A stretch of 64,000 nucleotides of DNA from Taishania sp. (lineage in GTDB: Bacteria > Bacteroidota > Bacteroidia > Flavobacteriales_D > Crocinitomicaceae), in the NCBI GenBank assembly GCA_030150045.1, contig JASLGM010000039.1, forward strand, positions 124,001-188,000, read 5' to 3'. The notes below the pieces were generated by a model. The model was given only the letters and a program-made list of their open reading frames with translations. It was not told the DNA's origin and made no database searches. The first letter of the stretch is position 1; the number at the start of each line of letters is the position of its first letter. Of the stretch, positions 8,715-16,589 are shown one piece after another. A program made the position numbers and the translations under genes.

Positions 8715-9106
8715 TAATCTTCAAGAATTGAAGCAATATTTGGCTTGAAATAAAGTGCAGATTTCATCACTTTACCATCTTCTCGATAGATAGGCTTTCC
8801 ATTTTCATCCAGTTTACTCATATTGGATTGTTGAATTTCTTGAAATACCGCTTCGATTTTATGCTGCATACCATGTTTTAACATCGTTCCGCATAAAATA
8901 TACAACATGTCACCCAAAGCATCTGCAACTTCAACAACGTCACCCGCTTGTGCTGCTTCTAAATACTCTTCATTTTCTTCCTGCATCAATCGGTGGCGTA
9001 AAGCGATTTGCTCAGCACCAATCTTCGCTATTGGCTGGTGATTGTTCTCAATCCCAAATGCGTTGTGAAAGGCTTCCACAGCTGCAATGACTTCTTTAAA
9101 TTCCAT
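8714..9106 (-). CDS. MazG/PRA-PH-like nucleoside triphosphate pyrophosphohydrolase
   Basis: A 130-aa all-alpha pyrophosphohydrolase. Metal ligands lie in EENEEYLEA near residue 38 and VADALGDMLYI near residue 60, the E-x2-E...E-x2-D pattern of the MazG/HisE superfamily. The C-terminal stretch (LDENGKPIYREDGKVMK, residues 99-115) matches the phage- and Bacteroidota-type branch of this family rather than canonical HisE. It is the first gene of a two-gene unit with the Nudix hydrolase and probably sanitises the nucleotide pool. Confidence 0.8.
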   Translation of the reverse strand: MEFKEVIAAVEAFHNAFGIENNHQPIAKIGAEQIALRHRLMQEENEEYLEAAQAGDVVEVADALGDMLYILCGTMLKHGMQHKIEAVFQEIQQSNMSKLDENGKPIYREDGKVMKSALYFKPNIASILED

Positions 9107-9542
9107 TTTTAAATATACATTTAAATGGAGAGATTCGATCAGGAAAAAATTAAAAATCTAACTTAATCTTTATCCATACTAGGGTGGACAAATATTCCTA
9201 TAAAAGATAATAAGACCATAACCATGCTAACAACGATACGTCGGAAGTATGATGTTTCAACAAAAATCCCTCCGCATAATCATCCCTTAAAGAGGGAAAA
9301 ATGATTAAGAAAAATTAAATACTTCGTAAATAAAACCAATAAAAAAAAGAGAAATAAATGCCTCATATATAATTCTTGAAAACTAAACAACCTATTACAA
9401 TTAGCTCGAGAATAGGGACTACCTTAGTTTGGATAATATTTATCACCGTTTTTCCATCTATAAAGAGTAAGAAAAATACGCCTTATGTACCTATAAAAAA
9501 GTAAGCTTGTTACCTGTTATAATAGAAAATAGCAAAATCATT
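9107..9542. other. A/T-rich intergenic stretch with nothing recognised
   Basis: About 440 nt between the divergent MazG-like gene and rplU. I find no convincing reading frame, tRNA, repeat module or strong hairpin in it. The length is unusual for this compact region, and decayed coding material cannot be excluded. Confidence 0.5.
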
Positions 9543-9571
9543 TTGATTGAAACATTTTTTACGTATCTTTG
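9543..9571 (+). promoter_or_regulatory. rplU-rpmA promoter
   Basis: TTG (9543-9545), an 18-nt spacer and TATCTTTG (9564-9571) match the Bacteroidota promoter TTG-N19-TAnnTTTG. The L21 start codon is 31 nt downstream. Confidence 0.7.
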
Positions 9572-9602
9572 CTATCCAAAATTTTAATTTAAATTAAGCT
9601 AT

Positions 9603-9914
9603 ATGTACGCAATTGTAGAGATAGCAGGGCAACAGTTCAAAGTAACTAAAGACCAAAAAGTGTATGTACACCGTTTGAATGCTGAAGCTGGATCGAAATT
9701 AACTTTCGATAAAGTTCTTTTAGTAGACAACGCAGGAGCAATCACTTTAGGCGCCCCAGCTATAAATGGAGCTAATGTAACTGCAGAAGTTATTGAGCAC
9801 TTAAAAGGAGATAAAGTAATCGTTTTCAAGAAAAAAAGAAGAAAAGGATACAAAAAGAAAAACGGTCACCGTCAATCTTTAACAGCAATCTCCATTACTG
9901 GAATTAACGCTTAA
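9603..9914 (+). CDS. rplU: 50S ribosomal protein L21
   Basis: 103-aa large-subunit protein. The N-terminus MYAIVEIAGQQFKV and the basic C-terminal half (KKKRRKGYKKKNGHRQ) are diagnostic of L21. It forms the usual rplU-rpmA pair with L27 39 nt downstream. Length and motifs are normal. Confidence 0.97.
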   Translation: MYAIVEIAGQQFKVTKDQKVYVHRLNAEAGSKLTFDKVLLVDNAGAITLGAPAINGANVTAEVIEHLKGDKVIVFKKKRRKGYKKKNGHRQSLTAISITGINA

Positions 9915-9953
9915 TTAATCACGATCTCGATTCGAGAGTAAAATTTTAAAAAA

Positions 9954-10223
9954 ATGGCACATAAGAAAGGAGTTGGTAGTTCCAAAAACGGTCGTGAGTC
10001 ACAAAGTAAACGACTAGGTGTTAAAATCTATGGAGGACAAGCTGCAATCGCAGGTAACATTATTATCCGCCAAAGAGGTACACAACACCACCCAGGTACA
10101 AATGTAGGAATCGGAAAAGATCACACATTGTATGCTTTAACAGACGGTGTAGTTGAATTCAACAAAAAGAAAAACAACCGTTCTTTCGTATCAGTAGTTC
10201 CTTTTGAAACAACTGAAGGATAA
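9954..10223 (+). CDS. rpmA: 50S ribosomal protein L27
   Basis: 89-aa protein that reaches the peptidyl-transferase centre through its N-terminal tail. The sequence MAHKKGVGSSKNGRES followed by GVKIYGGQ and RQRGTQHHPGTNVG is diagnostic. It starts directly with MAHKKG and has no cleavable N-terminal extension of the Firmicutes type. It is followed by a strong terminator. Confidence 0.97.
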   Translation: MAHKKGVGSSKNGRESQSKRLGVKIYGGQAAIAGNIIIRQRGTQHHPGTNVGIGKDHTLYALTDGVVEFNKKKNNRSFVSVVPFETTEG

Positions 10224-10243
10224 GACAACCTTATAACACTGTA

Positions 10244-10272
10244 AAGCCTCTCCAACCGAGAGGCTTTTTTTA
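10244..10272 (+). terminator. Rho-independent terminator of rplU-rpmA
   Basis: Stem AAGCCTCTC/GAGAGGCTT (9 bp) with a 5-nt loop, followed by a run of seven Ts. It begins 20 nt after the rpmA stop. Confidence 0.9.
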
Positions 10273-10289
10273 TTTCCTACATTAGAGTA

Positions 10290-10510
10290 AGAAACGCCAA
10301 AACTCAAGACTACTTTACGCATCTTTACTCGCCATGGGGCGTCCTACAAACGAAAACACAAACGGACTTTTAAGGAATTATTTCCCTAAAGGAACATATC
10401 TTTCAATCTACACAGATGTACAATTGAAAAAGATGCAACGAGAGCTTAATAAATGATTTAGAAAAGCACTCAATATATAATCTGCAGTAGAGGTTTTTAA
10501 GCAAATGATT
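10290..10510 (+). pseudogene. Decayed IS30-type transposase C-terminal fragment
   Basis: Conceptual translation gives YFTHLYSPWG (10311-10340), then, after a +1-type frame change, RPTNENTNGLLRNYFPKGT, and then, in that frame through two stop codons (TGA 10454-10456 and TAA nearby), FRKALNI-SAVEVFK. These match the end of IS30-family transposases, where the intact order is roughly YFA-PY-SW-RGTNENTNGLIRQYFPKGT followed by NRPRK-L-Y-TPNEVF. I recognise this from memory of the family. No terminal inverted repeats or N-terminal part are visible, so this is a remnant only. It lies between rpmA and a module A repeat. Confidence 0.75.
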
Positions 10511-10613
10511 CTTCAAAAAAATAAAATGCAAATTAAGTAGTATATGTATAGTGGCATTTTACTTAAACCTAGAAACCTCCATTTTACAACTAAACATAGA
10601 AATACTATGATCT

Positions 10614-10760
10614 TGCGCTAGGGCGGAGACGAATAGCTGTACAGAAAGGGGAATTAGTGAAAATAAAAAACAGGAGCGACCAAAGGAAGCTACCTGTTTT
10701 TTTTAGATTTACACTTATTTTCCTGATGGACACTAGCAGTCGCAGACCGTTAAAGCGCCC
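10614..10760 (-). repeat. Module A repeat, copy A7 (divergent, minus orientation)
   Basis: Read on the minus strand it starts at the stop codon of the formylglycine-enzyme-like gene. It carries CTTTAACGGTCTG, the central CTTCCTTTGGTCGC and the terminal AGCTATTCG...CGCCCTAGC strings. The inner stem is AAAAAACAGG/CCTGTTTTTT (10 bp, perfect; arms 10665-10674 and 10693-10702). This is entirely different in sequence from the other copies yet still paired. It is the most diverged copy: the leading GGCAGC has become GGGCGC, and no module B follows. Confidence 0.75.
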
Positions 10761-11638
10761 TAATTCAATTCTATAACGACTCTAAAGCCTACGTTATTTT
10801 GAGGAGAACCGTTAAAAGGCTGCTCGCTAAGGTTTCGGATATCGTAGCCAAAATCACTCCAAGAACCACCTAAGGCTTGAGGGAAATCACTCACCATTTC
10901 GGCTGCATTTCCGTTCATATTATACAGGCCCCAAGGGTTTGGATAATAAGTGTTTTTTTTAGTCAAAATAGCGGCCGTCATTGAGCTTGATTCCTGAACG
11001 GTATTTTGTTTTTCTATAAGTGGTGTTCCGTCATCTGCTCGCTTAATATTAACATTTGAAATGGTTAAAAAATTGGCCATCCATTGTCCATTTTTATTTT
11101 GAAGCTCATCAAATTCCCAAGCAAACATCTTTTCAGAATTTCCAGCTTGAGCGGCATAAATCCACTCTGCTTTTGTAGGTAACCTCATGATCAAGTTTTG
11201 GTTTCCGATAATTTCTTTATTTTTCTCTGTTGCCCAAACACAGAAGGCTTCAGCGCCCTCACGTGAAATATTGACTACGGGATAATCTCTAAATGAAGGG
11301 TGTCTAAAATAATAATTTTGCATGCCTTTATCCCCCCAATTAGTAGTGTCTGGAAGGTATTTTTGAGCTTCTTCCAATCGTCCTTGTCTTTCCAAATCCT
11401 GAATAAAAATTAAATACTCAAAATTATGAAGTTCATTTTTACTGAAATAAAAAGATTTAATGGTTGTTTTTTTATTATCCAAAAGGACTTCTCCTTCTGG
11501 AATCAATGCACACCAACTTTGAATACGCTTTTTGGTTTGATTTACCGTTTCTTGTTTTATCGCCTTTTCTTTTGATACAAAAGAGGTCACTCCAATTAAA
11601 AGTAGTGACGAAAAAATTACAATCCTTTTCATATTCAT
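10760..11638 (-). CDS. FGE-sulfatase-fold (SUMF1/GldJ-like) protein lacking catalytic cysteines
   Basis: 292 aa. An N-terminal hydrophobic segment (IVIFSSLLLIGVTSFVS) suggests export; a start at the second Met (11632) is equally possible. The body matches the formylglycine-generating-enzyme fold: HPSFRDYPVVNISREGAEAFC near residue 110, RLPTKAEWIYAA near residue 150, NPWGLYNMNGNAAEMVSD near residue 234, and GGSWSDFGYDIR ending in VGFRVV. Real FGE enzymes have two catalytic cysteines in the C-terminal region; none is present here. The same absence is typical of the motility/T9SS lipoproteins GldJ and GldK, and the LPDTTNW string also recalls them. It lacks a clear lipobox. A structural or secretion-related role is more likely than sulfatase activation. 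Confidence 0.7.
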   Translation of the reverse strand: MNMKRIVIFSSLLLIGVTSFVSKEKAIKQETVNQTKKRIQSWCALIPEGEVLLDNKKTTIKSFYFSKNELHNFEYLIFIQDLERQGRLEEAQKYLPDTTNWGDKGMQNYYFRHPSFRDYPVVNISREGAEAFCVWATEKNKEIIGNQNLIMRLPTKAEWIYAAQAGNSEKMFAWEFDELQNKNGQWMANFLTISNVNIKRADDGTPLIEKQNTVQESSSMTAAILTKKNTYYPNPWGLYNMNGNAAEMVSDFPQALGGSWSDFGYDIRNLSEQPFNGSPQNNVGFRVVIELN

Positions 11639-11680
11639 CTATTTGCCGTGAATATGCATAACGCAAATGTAATCAAAATG

Positions 11681-12925
11681 TTACAGATGGACCTCTATCT
11701 TTTTGAGATCCTGATAGAATGTAGGGTAACTCTTAGCTACTGAATCACTGCCTGTTAACTGGATTTCGATTTGAGAAACCATGGCAGCAATTGTCAAACA
11801 CATGGCAATTCGATGGTCGTTATGGGCACTAAGCTTTGCGCTCTTTAATTTTGTTTTCCCTTTGATGATCATTTGGTCATCGCATAAATGAACATCGGCG
11901 CCCATTTTCTCTAATTCAGTTTGCAAGGTGAGTCCACGATTACTTTCCTTATTTGCCAACCGTTGAAGCCCAGAGATTTTATGTTCCCCAGGAGTCAGCG
12001 CAGCATAAACAGCCAATGCGGGAAATAAATCAGGGCAATGCGTTGCGTCAAAATGTAGTGTTTGTCGCTGTTTCCCATCGAAATACATGCCATGCTCCGA
12101 ATTGAAAAATCGGCAACCTGCTTGCATCAAAGCTGAAACCAACATTTTATCTGCTTGCTTCGATTGCATAGAGAGCCCCTTGATTTTTATATCCAAACCT
12201 AAAGCAGAAGCAACCAAAAGGCAGGAGGCGGAACTCCAATCTCCGTCGATGGTGTAACTTTCTACATATGGTATTTGTTTCCCTGATATGACAAAAGTAT
12301 TTCGTTCGGGTTCTAAAATTTGTATTCCAAAAGCGTGGAGTGTGTGCAAGGTCATGTCTACATAAGGTCTAGAATTTAAGTCCTTCACTTGTAGTTTTGT
12401 TGTTCCATCAACTTGTGAAAAAGCGATGAGTAAACCTGAAATATATTGGGATGATTGTGCACCATCCACTATGTAATTACCCGGCTGCAATGGTCCTTCA
12501 ATCTGGAAAGGTAGTTTATTGCTATTTGAAATGAAAGTCCCCCCCATTTGAGGTAATGTTTCTCCGAAAAACCGGTGCTCTCTTTGCAAGAGTGATCCCT
12601 GTCCTTCGATCTGTATTTCTGTTGATTTTGTTGCCAAAATAGCAGTCATGAGTCGCAAGCCTAGTCCACTTTCACTTACGTTATATTTAGTTGAAAATTG
12701 CGAATTAACTCTTTTTTTGACGAATAATTTGTTCCCTTCTTGCTCCATTTCGCATCCCATGAGAAGCACATTTTCTATCATTGCTTGTTCATCATTACTG
12801 CTTCCATAGTTAACTAATTGTACACTTTTATTGCTTAAAGAAGCAATTAACAAAGCTCTTTGCGCATCACTTTTTGAAGCAGGGATGTGAATGATACCTT
12901 TGTATAATTTAGGTAGGAAATGCAT
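11681..12925 (-). CDS. aroA: 3-phosphoshikimate 1-carboxyvinyltransferase (EPSP synthase)
   Basis: 414 aa, slightly short for the family. Joins shikimate-3-phosphate and PEP in chorismate synthesis. Recognisable strings are IPASKSDAQRALLIASL (residues 14-30, the substrate-binding KS..R), the SGLGLR motif near residue 85, a DGDWSSAS segment near residue 228, and NKESNRG and HNDHRIAMCL in the C-terminal half. It follows the DAHP synthase-chorismate mutase gene by only 2 nt, so two steps of the aromatic pathway are co-transcribed. Confidence 0.93.
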   Translation of the reverse strand: MHFLPKLYKGIIHIPASKSDAQRALLIASLSNKSVQLVNYGSSNDEQAMIENVLLMGCEMEQEGNKLFVKKRVNSQFSTKYNVSESGLGLRLMTAILATKSTEIQIEGQGSLLQREHRFFGETLPQMGGTFISNSNKLPFQIEGPLQPGNYIVDGAQSSQYISGLLIAFSQVDGTTKLQVKDLNSRPYVDMTLHTLHAFGIQILEPERNTFVISGKQIPYVESYTIDGDWSSASCLLVASALGLDIKIKGLSMQSKQADKMLVSALMQAGCRFFNSEHGMYFDGKQRQTLHFDATHCPDLFPALAVYAALTPGEHKISGLQRLANKESNRGLTLQTELEKMGADVHLCDDQMIIKGKTKLKSAKLSAHNDHRIAMCLTIAAMVSQIEIQLTGSDSVAKSYPTFYQDLKKIEVHL

Positions 12926-12927
12926 AT

Positions 12928-13992
12928 TTATTGGTTCATTATTTTGATTTGATGTCGGATAGATTCTTGATGAATGGCATCCATTATTTCACGAATAAAT
13001 TCGTTTGACAATTCATAATCTTTGGCATGAGCCAATCTATTTTCAATGATTTTTCGCCAGTGTTCTTCTTGCAAGATTGTAATGTTATTTTTCTGCTTAA
13101 ACGCCCCTACCTCATTTGAAATGTGCATACGTTCTTTCAATAGTTGGAAAATTCTATCGTCAAGGTCACTGGTTTTCGCTCTAAAGGTAGACAACTCCGT
13201 CAGAAGATCTGAACTGAATTCTTTGTCTCTTAGAATTAATTTTTGGAGTATTGTATTTAAACCGTCCGCTGTAACTTGTTGGGCAGCATCAGACCAAGCT
13301 TCTTCTGGTGTTGGGTGTGTTTCGATAATTAGCCCATCGAAATTCAGATCCATTGCTTTTTGAGAAACATCAAGTAATAAGTTTCTGTTTCCTGTGATGT
13401 GACTAGGATCACAAATAATGGGAATGTGCGGCAATCTTTCTTTGAGAGCTATCGGCAAATCCCAATTAGGAACATTTCTGTATTTTTCGTGTTTATAAGT
13501 TGAGAAACCACGGTGAATGGCTATAAGGTCAGTTATTCCCGCTTGCTGCAATCTTTCAAACGCGCCGATCCATAATTCCAAATCAGGATTTACAGGATTT
13601 TTGATCATTACTGGAATTCGTTTTCCTTTAAGCGCATCGGCAATTTCTTGTACAGCGAATGGGTTCACGGTTGTTCTGGCACCAATCCAAAGCACGTCTA
13701 CACCAGCCGCAATTGCTTCTTCTACGTGCGTACGATTGGCAATCTCCACACAGCAGGGCAACCCTACTTCTTTACAAGCATTAACCAACCACGGTAAGCC
13801 AATAGAACCAATTCCTTCAAAAGAATTTGGTCGTGTTCTTGGCTTCCAAATTCCAGCGCGAATCATTTTCACCATTGGATTTTTAGCTAAATCCTTGACA
13901 ATCGTTTGAATTTGTTGGGGAGTTTCTGCACTACAAGGACCAGCAATAACGAAAGGTCTTTGTGTATTTTTTATGCATGATTGAAGTTCCAT
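12928..13992 (-). CDS. Bifunctional DAHP synthase / chorismate mutase
   Basis: 354 aa from the preferred ATG at 13992; an in-frame ATG at 14028 would add 12 residues that look non-coding. The N-terminal part (residues 1-255) is a type I-beta (KDPG-like) DAHP synthase: GPCSAE near residue 20, IRAGIWKPRTRPNSFEG near residue 46, and the CDPSHITGNR segment near residue 198. The C-terminal part (265-354) is an AroQ-type chorismate mutase helix bundle with R and K residues in FRAKTSDLDDRIFQLL and HISNEVGAFKQK. This DAHPS-CM order is common in Bacteroidota, where the mutase can act as a feedback sensor. It is coupled to aroA. Confidence 0.92.
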   Translation of the reverse strand: MELQSCIKNTQRPFVIAGPCSAETPQQIQTIVKDLAKNPMVKMIRAGIWKPRTRPNSFEGIGSIGLPWLVNACKEVGLPCCVEIANRTHVEEAIAAGVDVLWIGARTTVNPFAVQEIADALKGKRIPVMIKNPVNPDLELWIGAFERLQQAGITDLIAIHRGFSTYKHEKYRNVPNWDLPIALKERLPHIPIICDPSHITGNRNLLLDVSQKAMDLNFDGLIIETHPTPEEAWSDAAQQVTADGLNTILQKLILRDKEFSSDLLTELSTFRAKTSDLDDRIFQLLKERMHISNEVGAFKQKNNITILQEEHWRKIIENRLAHAKDYELSNEFIREIMDAIHQESIRHQIKIMNQ

Positions 13993-14090
13993 AATGGACA
14001 AAATTAATAAAGGGCAGTCGCAAACCACCCTTTAACAAATATACTGAAGATTGTGCGCACATCGCAAAAGAAACGAAAGAGAATTCTCCT

Positions 14091-14759
14091 CTATTTCTTT
14101 TGAGTGCTGAAAAATTCTTTTAAATAAAAGGGTTCAAAGTAAGCAACATCTTCAAATTTTTGAGTTTTAAAAAACTCATTTCCTTTTTGATACATTCCTG
14201 TTACCGAACTCTTGATTTCAAGATCAAAGATAAACCCTCGTTCATTCCAAATATCTTGACATTTTGTTGCTCCATCACCAACAACGACTAATTCTTTAAA
14301 TTCAGCATAGCTGTGTTCATCTAGCACATCTGCTGAAATAGGTTTAAGTTCATTATTATTTGCATCGTAAATTGCCGAGAACACTTCCATTCTACGCGCA
14401 TCTATCATGGCACAAATATTTTTCTCTGGATGTTTCTGTGTTGCTTGAACACCTAGGCTATATAAGGCATCAATGGCGATTAAGGGAATATCTAATCCAT
14501 AACAAATTCCTTTTGCAGTAGAAGCACCTATTCTAAGACCTGTATAAGAACCAGGACCACTTGTGATACAAACGGCACTTAATTCTTTCATTTCAAGATT
14601 CGCTTCTTTTAAGCAATCTTGTATCAACAGGGTTATTTTCTCACCGTGTTCAAACTGTTCATCCCCCGTTTCCTTTAAAGCAACCTGATTACCATTTTTA
14701 GTAATCCCAACAGAACAGATTTTTGTAGATGTATCAATAAATAATAAGACTGTATTCAT
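14091..14759 (-). CDS. tsaB: tRNA threonylcarbamoyladenosine biosynthesis protein TsaB
   Basis: 222 aa from the ATG at 14759 (MNTVLLFIDTS); an in-frame ATG four codons upstream would overlap the preceding gene. ASKHA-fold partner of TsaD in making t6A37 on tRNAs that read ANN codons. Family signatures: FIDTSTKICSVGI at the N-terminus and ITSGPGSYTGLRIGASTAKG near residue 68. Catalytic residues of TsaD are absent, as expected for TsaB. It directly follows the response regulator gene, with its start beginning 1 nt after that stop. Confidence 0.92.
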   Translation of the reverse strand: MNTVLLFIDTSTKICSVGITKNGNQVALKETGDEQFEHGEKITLLIQDCLKEANLEMKELSAVCITSGPGSYTGLRIGASTAKGICYGLDIPLIAIDALYSLGVQATQKHPEKNICAMIDARRMEVFSAIYDANNNELKPISADVLDEHSYAEFKELVVVGDGATKCQDIWNERGFIFDLEIKSSVTGMYQKGNEFFKTQKFEDVAYFEPFYLKEFFSTQKK

Positions 14760-14760
14760 G

Positions 14761-15450
14761 TTATTCTTCAATCTCCAATTTGAATCCTATACCGTGGACG
14801 TTATTAATGGAGATGCTTTCGTCTTCTTTTAGATATTTTCTCAATTTAGTAATGAAAACATCTAAGCTACGTCCAACGAAATAATCGTCATGTCCCCAAA
14901 CGCCGTTTAGAATTAATTCTCGAGGAGTTACTTGATTTTTAAATTTATATAGAATGCGTAAGATTTGTGCTTCTTTTTTGGTGAGCACTTTTTCAAAATC
15001 TTTGTGTTTTAAACTGTAGTTTTCTACATCAAACTCATATTGACCGAGTTGAATCACCTTCTCATTTTCTGATTCGGTAACGATATTCACCCTTTTTAAG
15101 AGCGCTTTAACTCTTAACTGAAACTCTTCAATGGAGAAAGGTTTTGTAAGGTAGTCGTCACCTCCCGCTTTAAACCCTTCCACTTTGTCTTCTGTCATTG
15201 ACTTTGCAGTCAAGAACAAAATGGGAACTTCTGTGTTTAATTTTCTGATTTCTTTTGCAAGCGTAAAGCCATCTTTTTTAGGAAGCATTACATCAAAAAT
15301 GCAGAGGTGAAATGTATCTTCATTGAAAACTTTAAATGCTTCAGCACCATCCGTACATAGTGTAACTTTATAGCCATCACTTCTAAGTTGATCAGAAACT
15401 ACTAATCCTAGATTGATATCATCTTCGACAAGCAAAATTTTTGTATGCAT
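14761..15450 (-). CDS. OmpR-family response regulator
   Basis: 229 aa. The receiver domain (1-120) has the acidic pocket VEDD, the phospho-acceptor Asp in CIFDVMLPKKDG near residue 54, the switch Thr in FLTAKS and Lys in YLTKPF. The C-terminal winged helix (135-229) carries LTKKEAQILRIL and VGRSLDVFITKLRKYL, the DNA-recognition region. No kinase is adjacent, so it is an orphan here. It resembles RprY-type regulators of Bacteroidota, and the target is unknown. It is transcribed with tsaB. Confidence 0.88.
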   Translation of the reverse strand: MHTKILLVEDDINLGLVVSDQLRSDGYKVTLCTDGAEAFKVFNEDTFHLCIFDVMLPKKDGFTLAKEIRKLNTEVPILFLTAKSMTEDKVEGFKAGGDDYLTKPFSIEEFQLRVKALLKRVNIVTESENEKVIQLGQYEFDVENYSLKHKDFEKVLTKKEAQILRILYKFKNQVTPRELILNGVWGHDDYFVGRSLDVFITKLRKYLKEDESISINNVHGIGFKLEIEE

Positions 15451-15529
15451 AGGTATGTTCGTTTTTGATAAAGTTAATAGAAAAACGAGTGAAAATCACA
15501 TAAAAGAGGAGTTTATTTACGTTTAGTTT

Positions 15530-15598
15530 AAATAAACAAGAGCCCCAAGTATAAACTTGGAGCTCTCATTACACTAATCAACCTAACCTACTACTACT
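15530..15598 (-). ncRNA. Candidate small RNA or structured leader
   Basis: On the minus strand, TAACTTTG (15603-15610, complement CAAAGTTA) fits the -7 box TAnnTTTG, with a TTG 17 nt further upstream. About 35 nt later comes a strong hairpin, GAGCTCCAAGT/ACTTGGGGCTC (10 of 11 pairs, arms 15555-15565 and 15540-15550), followed by a U-rich tail. The transcript start carries a GTAGTAGTAGGTTAGG string. It ends about 80 nt before the response regulator gene, so it could be a free sRNA or that gene's leader. A 13-codon frame (MRAPSLYLGLLFI) spans the hairpin but is probably accidental. Confidence 0.4.
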
Positions 15599-15683
15599 GA
15601 GACAAAGTTATATGAAAAAATGAGATTCAAGCTAATATTTTTATTGTTCTAAAAAAATAAAAAAATGTTAGGAAATAAATTAT

Positions 15684-15708
15684 AGTGGTGTTTTTTTAAC
15701 ACTTCACT
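15684..15708. promoter_or_regulatory. Inverted repeat upstream of the response regulator
   Basis: AGTG-GTGTT, a run of Ts, then AACAC-TT-CACT forms a 9-bp inverted repeat about 170 nt before the ATG at 15875. It could be an operator or a small hairpin; no function can be assigned. The rest of 15710-15874 is A/T-rich with no gene. Confidence 0.3.
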
Positions 15709-15874
15709 CATCTGGCAAACACATTAGAATAACAAAGCTTCACATCAGTCAAAAAACAATACATATTAAATATAATCACCGTCTACACCACCCCTCAATT
15801 TCGCCCATTAGGATTCCAATAATAAAAAGATTTTTTAATTATTTAGAGCTAAATTTTTGGTTAATTCAACATCT

Positions 15875-16531
15875 ATGAGAGTACTTATTGTTGACGACGA
15901 GGAGGACATCCGCACGCTTTTAGACTACAATCTAAGAAAAGAGGGATATGAAGTTTTTGAAGCTTCAACTGGAGACCAAGCCTTACAGATGGCAAAGGAA
16001 TTAATTCCAGATTTAATCCTATTAGACATAATGCTTCCTGGTGTTGATGGAATAGAACTATGTGAAACTATGCGCCAAATTCCTGAATTAAACCAAACCT
16101 TAATCTGCTTCTTAACTGCTAGAAATGAAGATTATAGTCAAATAGCTGGTTTAAATGCTGGTGCAGATGATTTTGTAACAAAACCCATTAAACCTAAAGT
16201 GTTAATCTCAAGAATACAAGCTCTGTTACGCCGCAAACCTGCAAATGCTGAAACAAACAACGGGTTAGTCATTGACCGTGAGCGTTATGTTGTGGTAAAA
16301 GATGGAGAGATCATCAATCTTCCGAGAAAGGAATTTGAATTATTATCTCTTTTGGCCTCTAAACCGGATTACGTTTTTGAACGCGAATTGATTTTGAATT
16401 CAGTTTGGGGAACAGATATTATTGTGGGGGACCGAACCATTGATGTTCATATTCGCAAACTACGTGAAAAAATCGGAGCTGAATATATTGTTACCGTAAA
16501 AGGGATTGGATATAAATTTTCAGAACAATAA
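15875..16531 (+). CDS. PhoB-like OmpR-family response regulator (orphan)
   Basis: 218 aa from the ATG at 15875; a frame extension to a TTG at 15857 is less likely. The receiver has DDEED, the phospho-acceptor Asp in LILLDIMLPG near residue 54, FLTARNEDYSQIAGLNAGAD and FVTKPIKPK; the winged helix has RKEFELLSLLASKPDYVFERE and VGDRTIDVHIRKLREK. It is closely similar to the regulator at 26037-26717 (both carry the EDYSQIAG, TKP/PKPI and VWGTD/IWGTD strings), pointing to a duplicated PhoB-like pair. No kinase is adjacent. Confidence 0.88.
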   Translation: MRVLIVDDEEDIRTLLDYNLRKEGYEVFEASTGDQALQMAKELIPDLILLDIMLPGVDGIELCETMRQIPELNQTLICFLTARNEDYSQIAGLNAGADDFVTKPIKPKVLISRIQALLRRKPANAETNNGLVIDRERYVVVKDGEIINLPRKEFELLSLLASKPDYVFERELILNSVWGTDIIVGDRTIDVHIRKLREKIGAEYIVTVKGIGYKFSEQ

Positions 16532-16532
16532 A

Positions 16533-16560
16533 AAAGAGGTTGCCCGTTGGCAACCTCTTT
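16533..16560. terminator. Bidirectional terminator between response regulator and TonB receptor
   Basis: Perfect 12-bp stem AAAGAGGTTGCC/GGCAACCTCTTT with a 4-nt loop, flanked by A-rich and T-rich sequence on either side. It starts 2 nt after the plus-strand stop and serves the convergent genes. Confidence 0.9.
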
Positions 16561-16589
16561 CCTTTTCCATTTACCTAAACCTTCTATTA

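Noticed and set aside
10334..10456. 40-codon frame starting MGRPTNENTNG
   Set aside because: It is an internal piece of the decayed IS30 transposase: related sequence continues upstream in another frame and downstream through stop codons.
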